Positions 37,588 to 49,784 are shown, numbered from the stretch's first letter. The stretch is DNA of 64,000 nucleotides from Vibrio ruber DSM 16370 (GCF_900163965.1 NZ_FULE01000014.1:248001-312000); one strand, 5' to 3'. The notes: generated from the sequence alone by a model not told the origin. A program made the numbers and translations.

Positions 37588-38376
37588 TCAGCGGATAATA
37601 CCGCGTACGGACTGCATCAGAAAGTCCAGAAAAGCCTGAACAGCGGGGCTTGATTCCGCTTCTTTTGCAATTTCCGTTTTGGCTTCGTCCAGCTTAAGAC
37701 CACTACGATACAACAATTTATAGGCACGGCGAATCGCGTGAATCTCAGATTTTTCAAATCCACGCCGCTTCAGACCTTCGACATTAATACCGAATGGAGC
37801 ACAATGGTTCCCTTGAGCCGTGACGTAAGGCGGAATATCTTGAACGACTATCGAGCCACCACCCAACATCACATGCTCGCCGATATGGCAAAACTGATGA
37901 ATCGCACACATCCCACCCACAATTGCATAGTTTCCGACAGTTACGTGTCCGGCAAGCGTTGCATTGTTGGCAAAAATACACCGATCCCCGACATTACAAT
38001 CGTGTGCCACATGCGCGTTGATCATAAATAGGTTATCACTGCCGACTTGCGTAATCCCCTGATCCTGCACTGTACCACGATGCATTGTGACACTCTCACG
38101 GATGGTGTTTCGATCACCAATCACCAGTTGTGTGGCTTCGCCTTTGTATTTTAAATCCTGACAAGCTTCACCGATTGAAGCAAACTGAAAAATACGATTA
38201 TCCTGACCAATTTTCGTCGGGCCTTTCACAACAACATGAGACAGTAACTCAGTCCCGTCACCAATCTCCACATTGTTTTCGACATAACAAAACGGGCCGA
38301 TTTTTACATTCGCACCGATCAGAGCACCGTCTTCAACGACTGCTGTAGGGTGTATCTGAGCTGTTTCATGAATCAT
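37588..38376 (-). CDS. lpxA: UDP-N-acetylglucosamine acyltransferase
   Basis: A 262-aa left-handed beta-helix enzyme, the first step of lipid A synthesis, moving hydroxyacyl from ACP to UDP-GlcNAc. The hexapeptide repeats run from [22 protein letters not shown] to about residue 190, with the catalytic His in [14 protein letters not shown] and the helical C-terminus after [13 protein letters not shown]. Length equals E. coli LpxA (262 aa) with the ATG at 38376. The frame upstream would overlap fabZ. One base separates it from fabZ. Confidence 0.97.
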   Translation of the reverse strand: MIHETAQIHPTAVVEDGALIGANVKIGPFCYVENNVEIGDGTELLSHVVVKGPTKIGQDNRIFQFASIGEACQDLKYKGEATQLVIGDRNTIRESVTMHRGTVQDQGITQVGSDNLFMINAHVAHDCNVGDRCIFANNATLAGHVTVGNYAIVGGMCAIHQFCHIGEHVMLGGGSIVVQDIPPYVTAQGNHCAPFGINVEGLKRRGFEKSEIHAIRRAYKLLYRSGLKLDEAKTEIAKEAESSPAVQAFLDFLMQSVRGIIR

Positions 38377-38377
38377 A

Positions 38378-38836
38378 CTAAAACTCTCTGCGAGCACATT
38401 TTAGTTCCGCCGAGCAAACGACTTCACCATCAACTTTTGCCACTCCGGTGAACAGCGCAATTCCTCGACGATCTTTGATGAACTCCACTTCAACAATTAA
38501 TTGATCTCCCGGAGAGACCGGTTTGCGAAACTTCGCATTGTCAATACTAGCAAAATAATAAAGTTCATTCTCTTTAGGCGCACCAAAAGTTTTAAATGCG
38601 AGCAGACCCGTTGCCTGAGCCATCGCTTCAAGAATCATGACTCCCGGAAACACCGGTAGTTGAGGAAAATGTCCGGTGAACTGAGGCTCATTGAATGAAA
38701 CATTTTTCAAGCCAACTAAATATTTCCCTTCCTCATAATCTGTGACGCGATCGATCAGCAAAAATGGGTAACGATGTGGAAGGAGTCTCTGAATCTCAGT
38801 GATATCCATCGTCTTATTTTCAGTAGTCAAAGTCAT
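38378..38836 (-). CDS. fabZ: 3-hydroxyacyl-[ACP] dehydratase FabZ
   Basis: A 152-aa hotdog-fold dehydratase of fatty acid elongation. It shows [17 protein letters not shown], the catalytic His in [25 protein letters not shown] with the Glu four residues after the PG, and the C-terminal [15 protein letters not shown]. It sits with the lpx genes because hydroxyacyl-ACP feeds both pathways. I chose the start at 38836 ([15 protein letters not shown]), which gives the usual length. The AGGA is very close to that ATG, so the exact start is not certain. Confidence 0.95.
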   Translation of the reverse strand: MTLTTENKTMDITEIQRLLPHRYPFLLIDRVTDYEEGKYLVGLKNVSFNEPQFTGHFPQLPVFPGVMILEAMAQATGLLAFKTFGAPKENELYYFASIDNAKFRKPVSPGDQLIVEVEFIKDRRGIALFTGVAKVDGEVVCSAELKCARREF

Positions 38837-38878
38837 ATTCCTATATAAATCAATAAAAACCAATCAGGGTATTTCCAA

Positions 38879-38908
38879 CAAAAAAGGCTCACACGATGCG
38901 AGCCTTTC
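38879..38908 (-). terminator. Terminator-like hairpin between lpxD and fabZ
   Basis: Stem AAAGGCTC (38883-38890) and GAGCCTTT (38900-38907), followed by T residues on the minus strand. It lies 50 bp past the lpxD stop. Confidence 0.75.
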
Positions 38909-38958
38909 TCTATACCCTTCCCCGTTAAATCACATTCGGCTCAGGATACATCGCAGAA

Positions 38959-39990
38959 TTAAGATTCCACTTGCTGCTCCAACTGTTGTTCAACGGCTTT
39001 CAACCGTTTATGCATATCTTCAATCCGAAGCACCCGAGCTGCGGTCTTGCGCCACTCTTTATTCGGTTGAAGAGGAATTCCTGAAGAATAAACACCTTTC
39101 TCAGAAATACTCCGCATCACCATCGCCATACCAGTGATTGTGACACCATCTGCAATTTCAATATGCCCATTGATAACTGAAGCACCACCAATGACGCAAT
39201 ATTTTCCTATTGTGGTACTGCCAGCAATAATCGTACCACCAGCCATTGCCGTACCATATCCGATGTGCACGTTATGCGCGATCTGCATCTGATTATCAAG
39301 GATAACATTATCCTCAATGACCGTATCATCAAGTGTTCCCCGATCAATGGTCGTGGATGCACCAACTTCAACACGATTACCGATTCTGACGCTCCCCAAC
39401 TGAGGAATTTTAATCCACTCCCCTTTTTCATTGGCATACCCAAAACCATCAGAGCCGATGACTGTCCCTGATTGAACTAAACAATCAGAGCCAATAACAA
39501 CCCGATGGTAAACACTGACATTGGCCCATAAGCGGGTATTATCACCAATCTCAGCATGTTGGCCAATAAAACAACCAGCCCCGATAACAACATTATCGCC
39601 CAAAACAGCACCGGATTCGATAACCGAATTCGCACCAATCGAGACATTACTTCCCAGAACGGCATCTTCAGCAACGACGGCAGATGCAGCAATTCCTGAT
39701 GCCGGTGCCGGTGTTGTATCCAAAGCTTGAGCCACTTTTGCAAAAGCAACATACGGATCATTTACAACCAATACATTCTTTGGGCATAGCGACTGATGTG
39801 AAGCTTTGACCATGATCACCGATGCTTGGCAAAGCCCTAAATGCTGCGCATATTTCGGATTGGATAAGAAGGTGATATCCCCCTCTTTCGCCTTATTCAT
39901 CGGTGCGACAGCACTCACTGTCACGGTCGGGTCGCCAATGATTTCACCATTGGTGATGTCTGCCAGTTCGGCTAATGTCAGTTTTACCAT
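38959..39990 (-). CDS. lpxD: UDP-3-O-acylglucosamine N-acyltransferase
   Basis: A 343-aa left-handed beta-helix acyltransferase, the third step of lipid A synthesis, adding the second acyl chain from ACP. The uridine-binding N-terminal domain ([41 protein letters not shown]) leads into hexapeptide repeats. The catalytic His region is [18 protein letters not shown], and the signature [21 protein letters not shown] precedes it. The C-terminal helix ([19 protein letters not shown]) is long. The ATG at 39990 lies 7 bp downstream of the skp stop. Confidence 0.97.
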   Translation of the reverse strand: MVKLTLAELADITNGEIIGDPTVTVSAVAPMNKAKEGDITFLSNPKYAQHLGLCQASVIMVKASHQSLCPKNVLVVNDPYVAFAKVAQALDTTPAPASGIAASAVVAEDAVLGSNVSIGANSVIESGAVLGDNVVIGAGCFIGQHAEIGDNTRLWANVSVYHRVVIGSDCLVQSGTVIGSDGFGYANEKGEWIKIPQLGSVRIGNRVEVGASTTIDRGTLDDTVIEDNVILDNQMQIAHNVHIGYGTAMAGGTIIAGSTTIGKYCVIGGASVINGHIEIADGVTITGMAMVMRSISEKGVYSSGIPLQPNKEWRKTAARVLRIEDMHKRLKAVEQQLEQQVES

Positions 39991-39997
39991 CATATAA

Positions 39998-40507
39998 TTA
40001 TTTCAACGCTTTAATAACCTTGTCTGACAAGTCATATTCTGGTTTGCCGTATTGCATTACCTGAGTATCAATGACCATATCAAAACCTTCTTTCTTGGCA
40101 ATTTTTTCTACTGCATCATGAATAACTTTCAGTAGTTTACCTTTTTCTTCCGCTTCTCGTTTAGAAGAAGCTTGCTCTAATGCCTGTGATTTAATTTTAA
40201 ACTTACTATCGAGCTGTCCAATTTCAATGCGAAGTTTCTCAACGTCACTTTCACTCATTAATGAACTATCTCTTTTCAGTTTTTCAACTTTCTCTTTGGC
40301 TTCAGTCCGGATACTTTGCAGTTCAGCAGCTTTATCCTGAAACTCTTGCTTCATTTTTTGCAGAACAACTTCTCTTTGAGGAAGTTGTTGGAACACTCTC
40401 GCAGTATTGATATAGCCAATTTTCTGCGCAGCTTCTGCTGCCACACTAAAACATGACATGCTCAAAACAGCTAAACCAACACTGATTGCTTTGATATGAT
40501 TCCTCAC
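39998..40507 (-). CDS. skp: Periplasmic chaperone Skp (OmpH)
   Basis: A 169-aa periplasmic chaperone that holds unfolded outer membrane proteins on the way to BamA. After a signal peptide ending near FSVAAEA the mature start is [24 protein letters not shown] long charged coiled-coil (about residues 45-125) forms the tentacle arms of the trimer. The C-terminus [17 protein letters not shown] is typical. I prefer the GTG at 40507 because GAGGA lies 9 nt before it. The ATG at 40522 gives a longer but less typical signal peptide. It lies directly after bamA, as in other gammaproteobacteria. Confidence 0.92.
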   Translation of the reverse strand: MRNHIKAISVGLAVLSMSCFSVAAEAAQKIGYINTARVFQQLPQREVVLQKMKQEFQDKAAELQSIRTEAKEKVEKLKRDSSLMSESDVEKLRIEIGQLDSKFKIKSQALEQASSKREAEEKGKLLKVIHDAVEKIAKKEGFDMVIDTQVMQYGKPEYDLSDKVIKALK

Positions 40508-40523
40508 AATTAATATCCTCATA

Positions 40524-42944
40524 TTAGAAAGTTTTACCTATCGTGAAGGAGAAGAATTCTTCATCGTCTCCTTCATATTTCTTAATCGGCTTAGCAATTG
40601 CAAATACAAGTGGCCCCATCGGAGACATCCATTGCAGTGCAGCCCCATACGACGAGCGGTAGTTCGTCGGATCAGAATAATCGTAATAGTATGCGTTACC
40701 ATAATCTGAACCGCGATCATGATAATTAAACTCAGTATCCCAGACACTTGCCATATCATAGAAGACACTAGTCCGAACCTGATTCTGAGCCTCTTCTGAT
40801 ACAAACGGTGTCGGAACAATCAACTCAGCGCTGGCTTGCATCATCGCATTACCACCAGCCGATTTATTGGTCGCCGTCAGGGTACCATTGTTACTATCGG
40901 CAAAGCTTTTAAATACGGCTCGAGGGCCGGCTGAATTTGAACTGAATCCTCGCAAAGTTGAGAATCCACCTGCATAAAAGTTCTCATAAAATGGGTAGAG
41001 GTTATCGTTATCACCATTTTTCCCGTATCCATTCCCGTAACCCAGTCTTCCTCTGAGCAACAAGGTAAAATCATGTTGTTTTGTCAGAGGGATATATTGT
41101 CTGACGTTATATTGGGCTTTGAAATACTGAGTATCAGACCCCGGAACCGTAATCTTGTAAGAAGCACGCTGATAATTACCTTCCGTCGGGAAATAACCTT
41201 TATCGAGATTGTTACGTGTCCAAGTAAAATCAAGGTCAAAATCATCAGTGACAAAATTAACCGTTGACCCGGTATTGGCGTCGATGCCCTGAGACATCAG
41301 GAATTTTTCAATCTGCAAATAAGGTGACAGATTGCCAATCATGTTATGTGTATACCCGATACCAAACGCAAAACGGTTGAGTTCATCGTAAGGGAATCCC
41401 CAGGTCAGATTGGTTCCGTAACTTTCATTGGTATAGTCAACAATCCCTGCTTCTGACGCTTCAAATTCATTATAGAAGATCTTGCCCCCTAAGCTAACGC
41501 CATCCAAATTCCAGTAAGGGTCGTTATAACTCAAAGTGACATTTTTCTGATAGTCATTAATGGTTGTCGTAATCCCGACACTGTTTCCGGTGCCCAAGAA
41601 GTTTTCTTGTTGCAATCCGACCTGAAAACTCATGCCGGATTCAGTACCATAACCGATACCAAAATTGACACTGCCTGAGTTGGCTTCTTTGACGTTATAA
41701 ACGAGATCGACCTGATCATCACTTCCGGGAACCCGAACTGTCTGTACATCAACTGTTTCGAAAAATCCCAGACGATTCAGGCGGGTTTTACCGGCATCAA
41801 TTGATTTAGAATTCAGCCAGCTACCTTCCATCTGACGCATTTCACGGCGAAGGACTTCATCTTTAGTGACGGTGTTACCGACAAAGCGAATATCCCGAAC
41901 ATAAATCCGCTTCCCGGGAGAGACTTGAACCACCAGAGACACTTCTTGCTTGTCGTCATCAAACTCAGGGATGGTTCGAACCGTCGGATAAGCGTAGCCG
42001 GACTCACCAAGGATTTTCTTGATGCTGCTTTCCATTGCGGTCACAGAAGAGCCTTTGTAGATATCCCCTTTTTCAAAAGGAACCAGCGTCTCGAACTCTT
42101 TTTCTTTACCGATCAAATCGCCCCGAAAGCTCACTTTTTTAACCGTATAAGGTCTGCCTTCATTTAAGTTGAGGGTAATATAAACCCCCTTCTTATCCGG
42201 AGAAATTGAGACTTGAGTCGAATCAACCTGAAATTTCAGATATCCGCGGTCAAGATAGAATGACTTCAACTTCTCTAAATCCCCCGCAAGGATTTGCTTT
42301 TGGTATTTATCTGAAGATAAGAAATTCCACCATGACACATCGGCATTCAGGTCAAAACGTGCCAGTAATTCTTCATCACTGAACACATGATTACCAATGA
42401 AATTGATCTGCTGAATCTTGGCAGAAACGCCTTCGGTAAAAACAAATTTAAGATCGGCACGATTACGTGGCAGCGGTGTGACAACCGCCTTTACCGTCGC
42501 ATTGTATTTTCCGACACTGTAGTAGAAATCTTCCAGACCTTTTTCAATGTTACTCAGTGCAGTACGATCAAGCGCTTCACCGACCCGAACCCCGGAAGCT
42601 TTCAGGTTATCGGTTAATTGCTCATCTTTAATCGCTTTGTTGCCGGAGAAAGAGACACTGGAAATCGTTGGCCGCTCTTTCACTTTCACAACCAACGTGC
42701 CCTTATCCCGAAATACCTGAATATTCTCAAAGTTACCGGATGAATAAAGTGCCTTGATTAAGTCGGCAATGTCCTGAGATCCAACCGTATCACCGACACG
42801 AACAGGCATTTTCAATAATGCAGCGCCAAGCGTGACACGTTGCAATCCATCAACTTGAATGTCCTGAACAACAAACCGCTCGGCACCGTAAACAGACATA
42901 CTGCTGACAAGCGCTGTTGTCAGGATAAGCTTCTTTATCGCCAT
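40524..42944 (-). CDS. bamA: Outer membrane protein assembly factor BamA
   Basis: An 806-aa core of the Bam complex that folds beta-barrels into the outer membrane. The signal peptide ([20 protein letters not shown]) is followed by five POTRA domains (about residues 22-420), starting [29 protein letters not shown]. The C-terminal Omp85 barrel includes the conserved VRGF/IRGF-type motif, seen here as [15 protein letters not shown], and ends FSFTIGKTF with the terminal Phe. I chose the ATG at 42944 because the frame from 42971 begins with TTG and adds a poor leader. The length fits E. coli BamA (810 aa). Confidence 0.97.
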   Translation of the reverse strand: MAIKKLILTTALVSSMSVYGAERFVVQDIQVDGLQRVTLGAALLKMPVRVGDTVGSQDIADLIKALYSSGNFENIQVFRDKGTLVVKVKERPTISSVSFSGNKAIKDEQLTDNLKASGVRVGEALDRTALSNIEKGLEDFYYSVGKYNATVKAVVTPLPRNRADLKFVFTEGVSAKIQQINFIGNHVFSDEELLARFDLNADVSWWNFLSSDKYQKQILAGDLEKLKSFYLDRGYLKFQVDSTQVSISPDKKGVYITLNLNEGRPYTVKKVSFRGDLIGKEKEFETLVPFEKGDIYKGSSVTAMESSIKKILGESGYAYPTVRTIPEFDDDKQEVSLVVQVSPGKRIYVRDIRFVGNTVTKDEVLRREMRQMEGSWLNSKSIDAGKTRLNRLGFFETVDVQTVRVPGSDDQVDLVYNVKEANSGSVNFGIGYGTESGMSFQVGLQQENFLGTGNSVGITTTINDYQKNVTLSYNDPYWNLDGVSLGGKIFYNEFEASEAGIVDYTNESYGTNLTWGFPYDELNRFAFGIGYTHNMIGNLSPYLQIEKFLMSQGIDANTGSTVNFVTDDFDLDFTWTRNNLDKGYFPTEGNYQRASYKITVPGSDTQYFKAQYNVRQYIPLTKQHDFTLLLRGRLGYGNGYGKNGDNDNLYPFYENFYAGGFSTLRGFSSNSAGPRAVFKSFADSNNGTLTATNKSAGGNAMMQASAELIVPTPFVSEEAQNQVRTSVFYDMASVWDTEFNYHDRGSDYGNAYYYDYSDPTNYRSSYGAALQWMSPMGPLVFAIAKPIKKYEGDDEEFFSFTIGKTF

Positions 42945-42995
42945 CGTTATTCTAATTATTCCTTTGTACAACCATGCCTAATCAATGCAGATTCA

Positions 42996-44354
42996 TCACA
43001 GGCGTGTAAAATCATTAAACATGGCGATTGCCATGAGTGAAAAAATAATTGCGCCACCGATTCGGTACCCAATCTCTTGAACCTTCTCCGGGACTGGATT
43101 TTTAGTCACGGCCTCAATTGCAAAAAACATCAGATGTCCGCCATCCAACATTGGAAGTGGTACTAAATTGATGATTCCCAGATTAATGCTGATTAACGCC
43201 AAAAATCCTAAGAAATAAACCAGTCCGTACTCTGCCGTTGTCCCGGCACCTTTTGCAATTGAAATCGGCCCACTTAAATTATTCAGTCCGACATCACCAA
43301 CCAACAGTTTTTTCAACATACTGAGGGTCAGATGAATCACTTGTCCCGTTTTTTCAACCGCTTTAGGAACCGCCTCAAAAATACCGTACTGTAAATTATA
43401 ACGATAGTTTGCCGGCCACTCAGCTACTGTTGGGGAGATCCCCGCAAAACCGATAGTTCGTCCATCAGATAATGTCTTAGCATTCGGAATCAACGTGATA
43501 TCAAGACGTTGTCCATCTCTTAATACCGACAGATCCAGTGCTTTATTCGGACTGTTTTGCACCGACTGCACCAATTGTTGCCACGAAGATACGTCTTTAC
43601 CATCGATAGTGACAATCTTATCACCTTTTGCTAATCCGGCGACAGCACCAGCCCCCTGATCAATCACCTGTTCCAAAACAGTTGAGACCTTCGGTGAATA
43701 TGGCTTAAAACCAAGCGCCTTCATTGGAGACTCTTTTTCCGGGTCAAAGTTCCATGTTGACAGATCAAGATGCAAAATTTCCTGATGACCGACAGCATCG
43801 GCTTCACGGACTGTAAGCGTCATTTGCGCATCACCGATATGAGAAATAAGCGCCATGTTGACGGATTCCCAGTTCCCGGTTTCAACGCCTGATACAGACT
43901 CGATTTCCATCCCAGAACGTAACCCGGCATCCGCGACAATCGAAGCAGGCGCGACCTCACCAACCACGGGTTTTACTGCGGGGATACCAATACAAAACAC
44001 CGCCCAGTAAGCAAAAATTGCAAACAGAAAGTTAAACACCGGGCCGGCAGCAACAATTGCTGTCCGCTTCCATAGAGTTTTCTGGTCAAAAGCCAAATGT
44101 CGTAAGTGTTCAGGAACATCCGCAACACGGCTGTCGAGCATCTTTACATATCCCCCCAACGGGATCACTGAGATGCTATATTCGGTGCCGTCCTGAGCGA
44201 TGCGACGCCAAATAGAACGACCAAAACCAATTGAAAATTTCTCGACCTTAACCCCACAGCGTCGTGCAACCCAGAAATGACCGAATTCGTGGACGGCAAC
44301 CAATATGCCTAATGCCAGAATGAATGAAATGAGGTTCCACAGAATACTGTTCAT
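42996..44354 (-). CDS. rseP: Site-2 protease RseP
   Basis: A 452-aa inner-membrane zinc metalloprotease that cleaves RseA in the sigma-E envelope stress pathway, and remnant signal peptides. The zinc site HEFGH is in the first membrane helix ([28 protein letters not shown]). Two PDZ domains follow (about residues 115-190 and 205-290), then the third ligand region [20 protein letters not shown]. Length matches E. coli RseP (450 aa). Its start overlaps the dxr stop by 4 bp. Confidence 0.97.
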   Translation of the reverse strand: MNSILWNLISFILALGILVAVHEFGHFWVARRCGVKVEKFSIGFGRSIWRRIAQDGTEYSISVIPLGGYVKMLDSRVADVPEHLRHLAFDQKTLWKRTAIVAAGPVFNFLFAIFAYWAVFCIGIPAVKPVVGEVAPASIVADAGLRSGMEIESVSGVETGNWESVNMALISHIGDAQMTLTVREADAVGHQEILHLDLSTWNFDPEKESPMKALGFKPYSPKVSTVLEQVIDQGAGAVAGLAKGDKIVTIDGKDVSSWQQLVQSVQNSPNKALDLSVLRDGQRLDITLIPNAKTLSDGRTIGFAGISPTVAEWPANYRYNLQYGIFEAVPKAVEKTGQVIHLTLSMLKKLLVGDVGLNNLSGPISIAKGAGTTAEYGLVYFLGFLALISINLGIINLVPLPMLDGGHLMFFAIEAVTKNPVPEKVQEIGYRIGGAIIFSLMAIAMFNDFTRL

Positions 44355-45562
44355 AACGAATACTCTTTGACTAATTGCTGTGCCGATTGTCGCGCTATCT
44401 TATCGAGCGCCAACAGAGATTCCAAATCCATGACAGAAGAAGCGCTGGCTGTTGCACACATTTTTGACAACACGCGCTCATTAATCACAGCGATATCCGT
44501 AAAACGAATGCTGCGTTTTAAAAATGCGGCCACAGCGATTTCATTCGCGGCATTCAGCGATGTTGTTGCATGCTGTCCCTCGTAACAGGCATCAATCGCC
44601 AGTTGTAAACAAGGGTAGCGCGCCATATCGGCCTGCATGAATGTCAGTTCACCCAACTGAGAAAAATCCAATGGAGCAACGCCCGATGATAGCCGCTGTT
44701 CAGGATACCCCATCACATAAGCAATCGGTGTTGCCATATCAGGTTCTCCCATCTGAGCAATCACACTCCCATCACGATACTGAACCATAGAATGAATCAC
44801 TGACTGAGGGTGGATCAGAACCTTAAGTTGTTCGCGCGAGGTATTAAATAACCATTTTGCTTCAATATACTCGAGCCCTTTATTCATCATAGTGGCTGAA
44901 TCAACGGAAATCTTAGGCCCCATTGACCAGTTGGGATGAGCAATCGCCTGCTCCGGAGTAACATCTGAAAGAGTATTAATCGGCGTATAACGAAATGGCC
45001 CGCCGGACCCCGTTAACAAGAGATGAGATATACCACTTTCAGCCAGATTGCACCGTCCCAAAACTTGCTGACAGTCCGGTGGAAGTGATTGAAAAATCGC
45101 ATTATGCTCACTATCAACAGGAAGTAACTGAGCACCATACTCTTCAACAGCGTTGATAAATAACTGGCCGGACATCACTAAGGCTTCTTTATTGGCCAGT
45201 AAGACCCGCTTCCCAGCTTTAATGGCAGACATCGTCGGCAGTAATCCGGCTGCGCCTACAATCGCAGACATCACGGTATCAACGTCATCAAGTGCTGCAA
45301 CATCACACATGGCCTGTATGCCTGACAACACTTCAGTCTTCACTGCGTCTGACTGCAGACGCAGCTTCAGTTGATGAGCCGCCGACTCCGATGCCATCAC
45401 CGCATATTGCGGTTGCCAACGACAACACAGTCGGTACATTTTCTCAACATCACTGCCGGCAACTAAAGCAACAACAGAGAATCGTTCAGGATTTTCTTCC
45501 ATGACCCGAAGTGTACTGGCACCAATGGATCCTGTGGCTCCTAAAATGGTTAATTTACGCAT
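44351..45562 (-). CDS. dxr: 1-deoxy-D-xylulose 5-phosphate reductoisomerase
   Basis: A 403-aa NADPH-dependent enzyme, the second step of the MEP isoprenoid pathway. The NADPH-binding start is [18 protein letters not shown]. Metal- and substrate-binding motifs are [16 protein letters not shown] (Asp-Glu ligands), [12 protein letters not shown], and [17 protein letters not shown]. The flexible loop and C-terminal helical domain are complete. Placed upstream of rseP with a 4-bp overlap. It supplies isoprenoid precursor used by uppS two genes away. Confidence 0.97.
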   Translation of the reverse strand: MRKLTILGATGSIGASTLRVMEENPERFSVVALVAGSDVEKMYRLCCRWQPQYAVMASESAAHQLKLRLQSDAVKTEVLSGIQAMCDVAALDDVDTVMSAIVGAAGLLPTMSAIKAGKRVLLANKEALVMSGQLFINAVEEYGAQLLPVDSEHNAIFQSLPPDCQQVLGRCNLAESGISHLLLTGSGGPFRYTPINTLSDVTPEQAIAHPNWSMGPKISVDSATMMNKGLEYIEAKWLFNTSREQLKVLIHPQSVIHSMVQYRDGSVIAQMGEPDMATPIAYVMGYPEQRLSSGVAPLDFSQLGELTFMQADMARYPCLQLAIDACYEGQHATTSLNAANEIAVAAFLKRSIRFTDIAVINERVLSKMCATASASSVMDLESLLALDKIARQSAQQLVKEYSL

Positions 45563-45620
45563 AAAGAAATCGTATCACTCTTGTGGGACATCATTGTAAA
45601 ACCCGAACCGCACCGGCAAC

Positions 45621-46463
45621 CTAGACCTGAAAGTACAGAAATGCAAATACAGGGAATGCAGCAGTCAAGCTATCAATGCGATCTAAAATACCACCATGTC
45701 CGGGAATAATATGGCTACTGTCTTTGATTCCCGCGACACGCTTAAACATACTTTCGACTAAATCACCGAGTACCGAGAAAATGACCGTCAATAAAATCGT
45801 CACTAACATCATGCCCGTACTAGAGAAGTGCAAATCAAACCATTCTACCAGTCCAAACGCAACGAGACATGCCGCCACAACCCCACCGATTAAACCTTCG
45901 ATGGTTTTATTCGGGCTGACTTCCGGTGCCATCTTATGCTTGCCAAAAAATCGGCCAGAGAAATAAGCAGCACTGTCAGCAACCCAAACAATCATGCAAA
46001 CAAAGAGAACCAGCTTTGCACCATGGTACGGATCAACCGATAGTTCTTCTGTTCTTAACAATAAAACACTCCAGAAAAATGGAATGAGGGTGAGTAACCC
46101 AAACAGATGTTTGAGTGTTTTTGAATGTTCCCAAAGCGGTCGGGACTTAGGATAAGAGACCGCAAGATAGCTTGCAACGACCCACCATAGAAAACCGCTC
46201 CATAAAAGAACTTGATAAGGAAGAGAAAGAGAGTGGCTCATCGAAAAGTTTTCAGGCAAACACCACAAAGTCCCCCCGCCGATGAAGACAGCAGGCAGCA
46301 GTGAAAGAAAACGTGCATCTAAACTAACAAATTGTGTCCATTCCCAAAAACCAAATAACGCTAGCAGAGCTAATACAGCGATGAAAATACTCAACGGTAA
46401 TTTAAAAATCCCTAAGATAACTAGGGGAGCCAACACCAAGGCGGTAATAATTCTCAGCTTCAA
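45621..46463 (-). CDS. cdsA: Phosphatidate cytidylyltransferase
   Basis: A 280-aa inner-membrane enzyme making CDP-diacylglycerol from phosphatidate and CTP, the branch point of phospholipid synthesis. About eight membrane helices are visible. The family signature near the C-terminus is SMFKRVAGIKDSSHIIPGHGGILDRIDSL, with the catalytic Asp residues in KDSS and LDRID. Starts 11 bp downstream of uppS, which suggests co-transcription. Confidence 0.96.
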   Translation of the reverse strand: MKLRIITALVLAPLVILGIFKLPLSIFIAVLALLALFGFWEWTQFVSLDARFLSLLPAVFIGGGTLWCLPENFSMSHSLSLPYQVLLWSGFLWWVVASYLAVSYPKSRPLWEHSKTLKHLFGLLTLIPFFWSVLLLRTEELSVDPYHGAKLVLFVCMIVWVADSAAYFSGRFFGKHKMAPEVSPNKTIEGLIGGVVAACLVAFGLVEWFDLHFSSTGMMLVTILLTVIFSVLGDLVESMFKRVAGIKDSSHIIPGHGGILDRIDSLTAAFPVFAFLYFQV

Positions 46464-46474
46464 ATCCTGAACCT

Positions 46475-47230
46475 TTATCTTTTATCCATCATTGCTTTAA
46501 TTTGTTCACCGGTACACCCGAAACGTCGTTCACGATTCACAAACCAAGTCATTGCTTCAATTAAGCTTTCTTCATTAAAATCAGGCCAAAAAGTTGGTGT
46601 GAAATATAATTCAGCATAAGCAAGCTGCCACAACATAAAATTACTGATCCGGCACTCGCCGCTTGTTCTGATTAACAAATCAACATTGGGTAAATCGGAC
46701 ATCGTCAGATATTGAGCCAATGTACTTTCAGTAATATCGGCGGGAGTCAGTTCTCCGGCCGCGACTCTCTCTGCAACCTGCCTTGCGGCTTGAGTAATAT
46801 CCCATTGCCCGCCATAGTTGGCTGCAATATTCACGACCATTCCGGTATTCTGAGCCGTCAACATTTCTGTCTGAGCGATTTTATCCTGTAAGCGAGAGTT
46901 AAAGCGAGAGGTATCACCAATGACCCGTAATCGAAGATTATTTTTGTGAAGTTTCTTTGCTTCTGTAGACAAAGCAGTAATGAATAACTCCATCAACACG
47001 CCCACTTCATCTTCAGGTCGTCGCCAATTTTCACTACTAAAAGCAAATAAAGTTACGGCTTGAATCCCAAGCTGAGCGGCTGTCGTTATCGTTTTTCTTA
47101 CAGCTTTAACACCATTTTTATGTCCGAAAACTCTCGGTTTTCCCCTAGCTTTGGCCCATCGGCCATTACCATCCATAATAATAGCAACATGTTGGGGAAG
47201 TACATCAGACGAGAGTTGTGATATTTGCAT
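46475..47230 (-). CDS. uppS: Undecaprenyl diphosphate synthase
   Basis: A 251-aa cis-prenyltransferase that makes the C55 lipid carrier for peptidoglycan and O-antigen. The P-loop-like [27 protein letters not shown] holds the catalytic Asp. Also seen are [44 protein letters not shown] and the C-terminal FGCTGEQ. I chose the ATG at 47230. The longer frame starts with TTG. No good ribosome binding site precedes either. The frr terminator lies just upstream. Confidence 0.95.
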   Translation of the reverse strand: MQISQLSSDVLPQHVAIIMDGNGRWAKARGKPRVFGHKNGVKAVRKTITTAAQLGIQAVTLFAFSSENWRRPEDEVGVLMELFITALSTEAKKLHKNNLRLRVIGDTSRFNSRLQDKIAQTEMLTAQNTGMVVNIAANYGGQWDITQAARQVAERVAAGELTPADITESTLAQYLTMSDLPNVDLLIRTSGECRISNFMLWQLAYAELYFTPTFWPDFNEESLIEAMTWFVNRERRFGCTGEQIKAMMDKR

Positions 47231-47263
47231 AAGAAACGAGTTGATTTTCAATAAAATATTTCA

Positions 47264-47299
47264 AACAAAAAGGCGCTGTACTGGCTTCGCTCAGCGCCT
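47264..47299 (-). terminator. Intrinsic terminator between frr and uppS
   Basis: Stem AGGCGCTG (47271-47278) and CAGCGCCT (47292-47299), followed by TTTTTGTTT on the minus strand. Confidence 0.85.
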
Positions 47300-47321
47300 C
47301 AATTATATATGGAAAGACCAA

Positions 47322-47879
47322 TTAAACTTCCATCAACTCTTTTTCTTTTGCAGCCAGAACTTCATCGATATTCTTTACGGCAGCATCAGTCAGCTTTTGG
47401 ATGTCTTCTTGGGCTCTACGCTCTTCATCTTCTGAAATTTCTTTATCTTTCAATAAATTTTTCAGCTCAGTGTTTGCATCACGACGAATATTACGTACCG
47501 CAACCCGTCCGCCTTCTGCTTCACCGCGTACAATTTTTACCAGATCACGACGACGCTCTTCAGTCAACGCTGGCAGAGGAACGCGAATAACAGTACCGGC
47601 AGACATTGGATTTAATCCCAAGTCAGACATCATAATGGCTTTTTCAACTTTGGGTGCCAATTCTTTGTCAAAAACAGTAATCGCAAGTGTTCTTGAATCT
47701 TCAGCAATGACATTCGCCACCTGATTCAATGGTGTCGGTGCACCATAATATTCTACGGAAATGCCAGAAAGTAAACTGGGATGAGCTCGCCCCGTACGAA
47801 CTTTAGATAGGTTATTTTTGAGCGCGTCTACGCTCTTGTCCATTCTCTCTTGAGCGTCTTTTTTGATTTCATTAATCAC
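47322..47879 (-). CDS. frr: Ribosome recycling factor
   Basis: A 185-aa factor that splits the post-termination ribosome together with EF-G and IF3. It has the two-domain RRF form: a three-helix bundle ([37 protein letters not shown] and the C-terminal part) with a beta-rich domain between ([32 protein letters not shown]). Length equals E. coli RRF. It follows pyrH after 34 bp. Confidence 0.98.
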   Translation of the reverse strand: MINEIKKDAQERMDKSVDALKNNLSKVRTGRAHPSLLSGISVEYYGAPTPLNQVANVIAEDSRTLAITVFDKELAPKVEKAIMMSDLGLNPMSAGTVIRVPLPALTEERRRDLVKIVRGEAEGGRVAVRNIRRDANTELKNLLKDKEISEDEERRAQEDIQKLTDAAVKNIDEVLAAKEKELMEV

Positions 47880-47913
47880 ATTATCACCTTAATTCTTACT
47901 CAACCTATAAAGA

Positions 47914-48651
47914 TTACAATGAAGCCTTGTTGCTGATGAGTGTCCCTTCTGCTTCTCCCATCACAATACGACGCAGAGCTCCAGGCTTATTCATATTAAA
48001 GACTCGGATTGGCATTTGATGATCTCTGGCAAGCGTAAAGGCTGCCAAGTCCATGACCCGTAGTTCCTTTTCAAGGACATCGTTATAAGTCAGCCTATCA
48101 TACAGTTCTGCATCAGGGTTTGCTACCGGATCAGCACTATAAACACCATCAACTTTTGTTGCTTTAAGCACAACATCAGCTTCAATCTCAATCCCACGCA
48201 AACATGCAGCAGAATCGGTTGTAAAGAAAGGGTTCCCTGTCCCTGCTGAAAAGATGACCACACGTCCCTGACGAAGCTGACTGATCGCATTGGCCCAGTT
48301 ATAATCATCACACACACCGTTTAGTGGAATTGCTGACATAACTCGTGCATTGACATAAGCGCGATGCAGTGCATCACGCATTGCCAGTCCATTCATAACG
48401 GTTGCCAGCATCCCCATATGGTCACCAACAACGCGATTCATTCCCGCTTTGGCGAGACCTTCGCCACGAAATAGGTTTCCGCCACCAATCACAACACCGA
48501 CCTGAACGCCCAACTCAACCAGTTCTTTCACTTCCTGAGCCATCCGATCAAGCACGGTAGGATCAATACCAAAGCCTTGCTCACCTTGCAGAGCTTCACC
48601 ACTGAGTTTTAACAAAATACGTTGATATGCAGGTTTCGGATTCGTTGTCAT
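47914..48651 (-). CDS. pyrH: UMP kinase
   Basis: A 245-aa amino-acid-kinase-fold enzyme making UDP from UMP and ATP. Motifs are [75 protein letters not shown] and [14 protein letters not shown] chose the ATG at 48651 ([12 protein letters not shown]) because AAGGT precedes it at good distance. The ten-residue extension is not needed. Confidence 0.97.
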   Translation of the reverse strand: MTTNPKPAYQRILLKLSGEALQGEQGFGIDPTVLDRMAQEVKELVELGVQVGVVIGGGNLFRGEGLAKAGMNRVVGDHMGMLATVMNGLAMRDALHRAYVNARVMSAIPLNGVCDDYNWANAISQLRQGRVVIFSAGTGNPFFTTDSAACLRGIEIEADVVLKATKVDGVYSADPVANPDAELYDRLTYNDVLEKELRVMDLAAFTLARDHQMPIRVFNMNKPGALRRIVMGEAEGTLISNKASL

Positions 48652-48758
48652 GGTGTTTACCTTCTCAAGAAAGTTATTCATCGATTAATGGTCATGAATA
48701 GATGCTTGCAGATAATTATAAACACATATTCATCACAATTAATGATGGTTTCATTCGT

Positions 48759-48787
48759 GAAAAGACCGTAGCAATAGCCACGGTCCT
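48759..48787 (-). terminator. Intrinsic terminator of tsf
   Basis: Stem GACCGT (48764-48769) and ACGGTC (48780-48785) with GC/GC pairs inside, then TTTT on the minus strand. Confidence 0.7.
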
Positions 48788-48811
48788 TTTCATTGCTTCA
48801 CGAATCAGAAA

Positions 48812-49654
48812 TTAACCTTTCTGAGCCAGTGCAACTTCTTCAGCAAAACTCAGGCTTTCTTGCTTTTCAATGCCTTCACCGACTTCAAGACGGACAAACG
48901 CAGAAACAGAAGCACCTTTTTCTTTCAGGATTTCGCCGACAGATTTCTTAGGTTCCATCACGAAAGGCTGACCAGTCAGAGAAACTTCGCCTGTGAATTT
49001 TTTCATCCGGCCTTCAACCATTTTCTCTGCGATTTCTTTTGGCTTACCTTCATTCATCGCGATTTCAACCTGAACTTCACGCTCTTTCGCAACAACGTCA
49101 GCAGGTACATCATCAGGTGTTACATATTCAGGGCGAGATGCAGCAACATGCATTGCGATGTGCTTAAGTGTCTCAGCGTCGCCTTCACCGGCAACAACAA
49201 CACCAATTTTCTCACCGTGACGATAAGACGCCATCGCTGAACCTTTAATATACTGAACACGACGGATAGTGACGTTCTCACCAATTTTTGCAACCAGTGC
49301 AACACGTGTGTCTTCAAATTTAGCCTGAAGTTCTTCTACAGATGCTTTAGAAGCAAGGGCTTCAGCAGCCACTTCATTGGCAAATGCGCCAAAGTTTTCA
49401 TCTTTCGCAACAAAATCAGTTTGGCAGTTCACTTCAAGAAGCGCGGCAATGCCTTCACCTTCTTTGATGATGATCGCACCTTCAGCTGCCAGGTTACCTG
49501 CTTTTTTAGCAGCTTTAGCAGCACCACTTTTACGCATGTTTTCGATTGCAAGTTCAATGTCGCCGTCTGTTTCAACAAGCGCTTTCTTACATTCCATCAT
49601 ACCTGCGCCAGTACGCTCGCGCAGTTCTTTTACTAGAGCAGCAGTAACAGCCAT
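48812..49654 (-). CDS. tsf: Elongation factor Ts
   Basis: A 280-aa guanine-nucleotide exchange factor for EF-Tu. The N-terminal UBA-like part ([42 protein letters not shown]) is diagnostic. The core includes [15 protein letters not shown] and [10 protein letters not shown], and the C-terminal GEISL-type segment [14 protein letters not shown] follows. Length fits E. coli EF-Ts (283 aa). Encoded with rpsB, with a hairpin between them. Confidence 0.98.
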   Translation of the reverse strand: MAVTAALVKELRERTGAGMMECKKALVETDGDIELAIENMRKSGAAKAAKKAGNLAAEGAIIIKEGEGIAALLEVNCQTDFVAKDENFGAFANEVAAEALASKASVEELQAKFEDTRVALVAKIGENVTIRRVQYIKGSAMASYRHGEKIGVVVAGEGDAETLKHIAMHVAASRPEYVTPDDVPADVVAKEREVQVEIAMNEGKPKEIAEKMVEGRMKKFTGEVSLTGQPFVMEPKKSVGEILKEKGASVSAFVRLEVGEGIEKQESLSFAEEVALAQKG

Positions 49655-49683
49655 TCTCTATTCCTCGATTGATTCTGGATATG

Positions 49684-49713
49684 GTAAAAATTAGGGGCCA
49701 GTGTGCGGCCCCC
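49684..49713 (-). terminator. rpsB-tsf intergenic attenuator
   Basis: Stem GGGGCC (49694-49699) and GGCCCC (49707-49712), followed by TAATTTTT on the minus strand, inside the rpsB-tsf operon. In E. coli too, tsf is expressed below rpsB through a partial terminator in this gap. Confidence 0.65.
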
Positions 49714-49784
49714 AATGTTAACTATAACCTAGTCGATATGTCACAAATGTTGCACATCTGACTAAGTGTGACTCAGAGCCGCAA

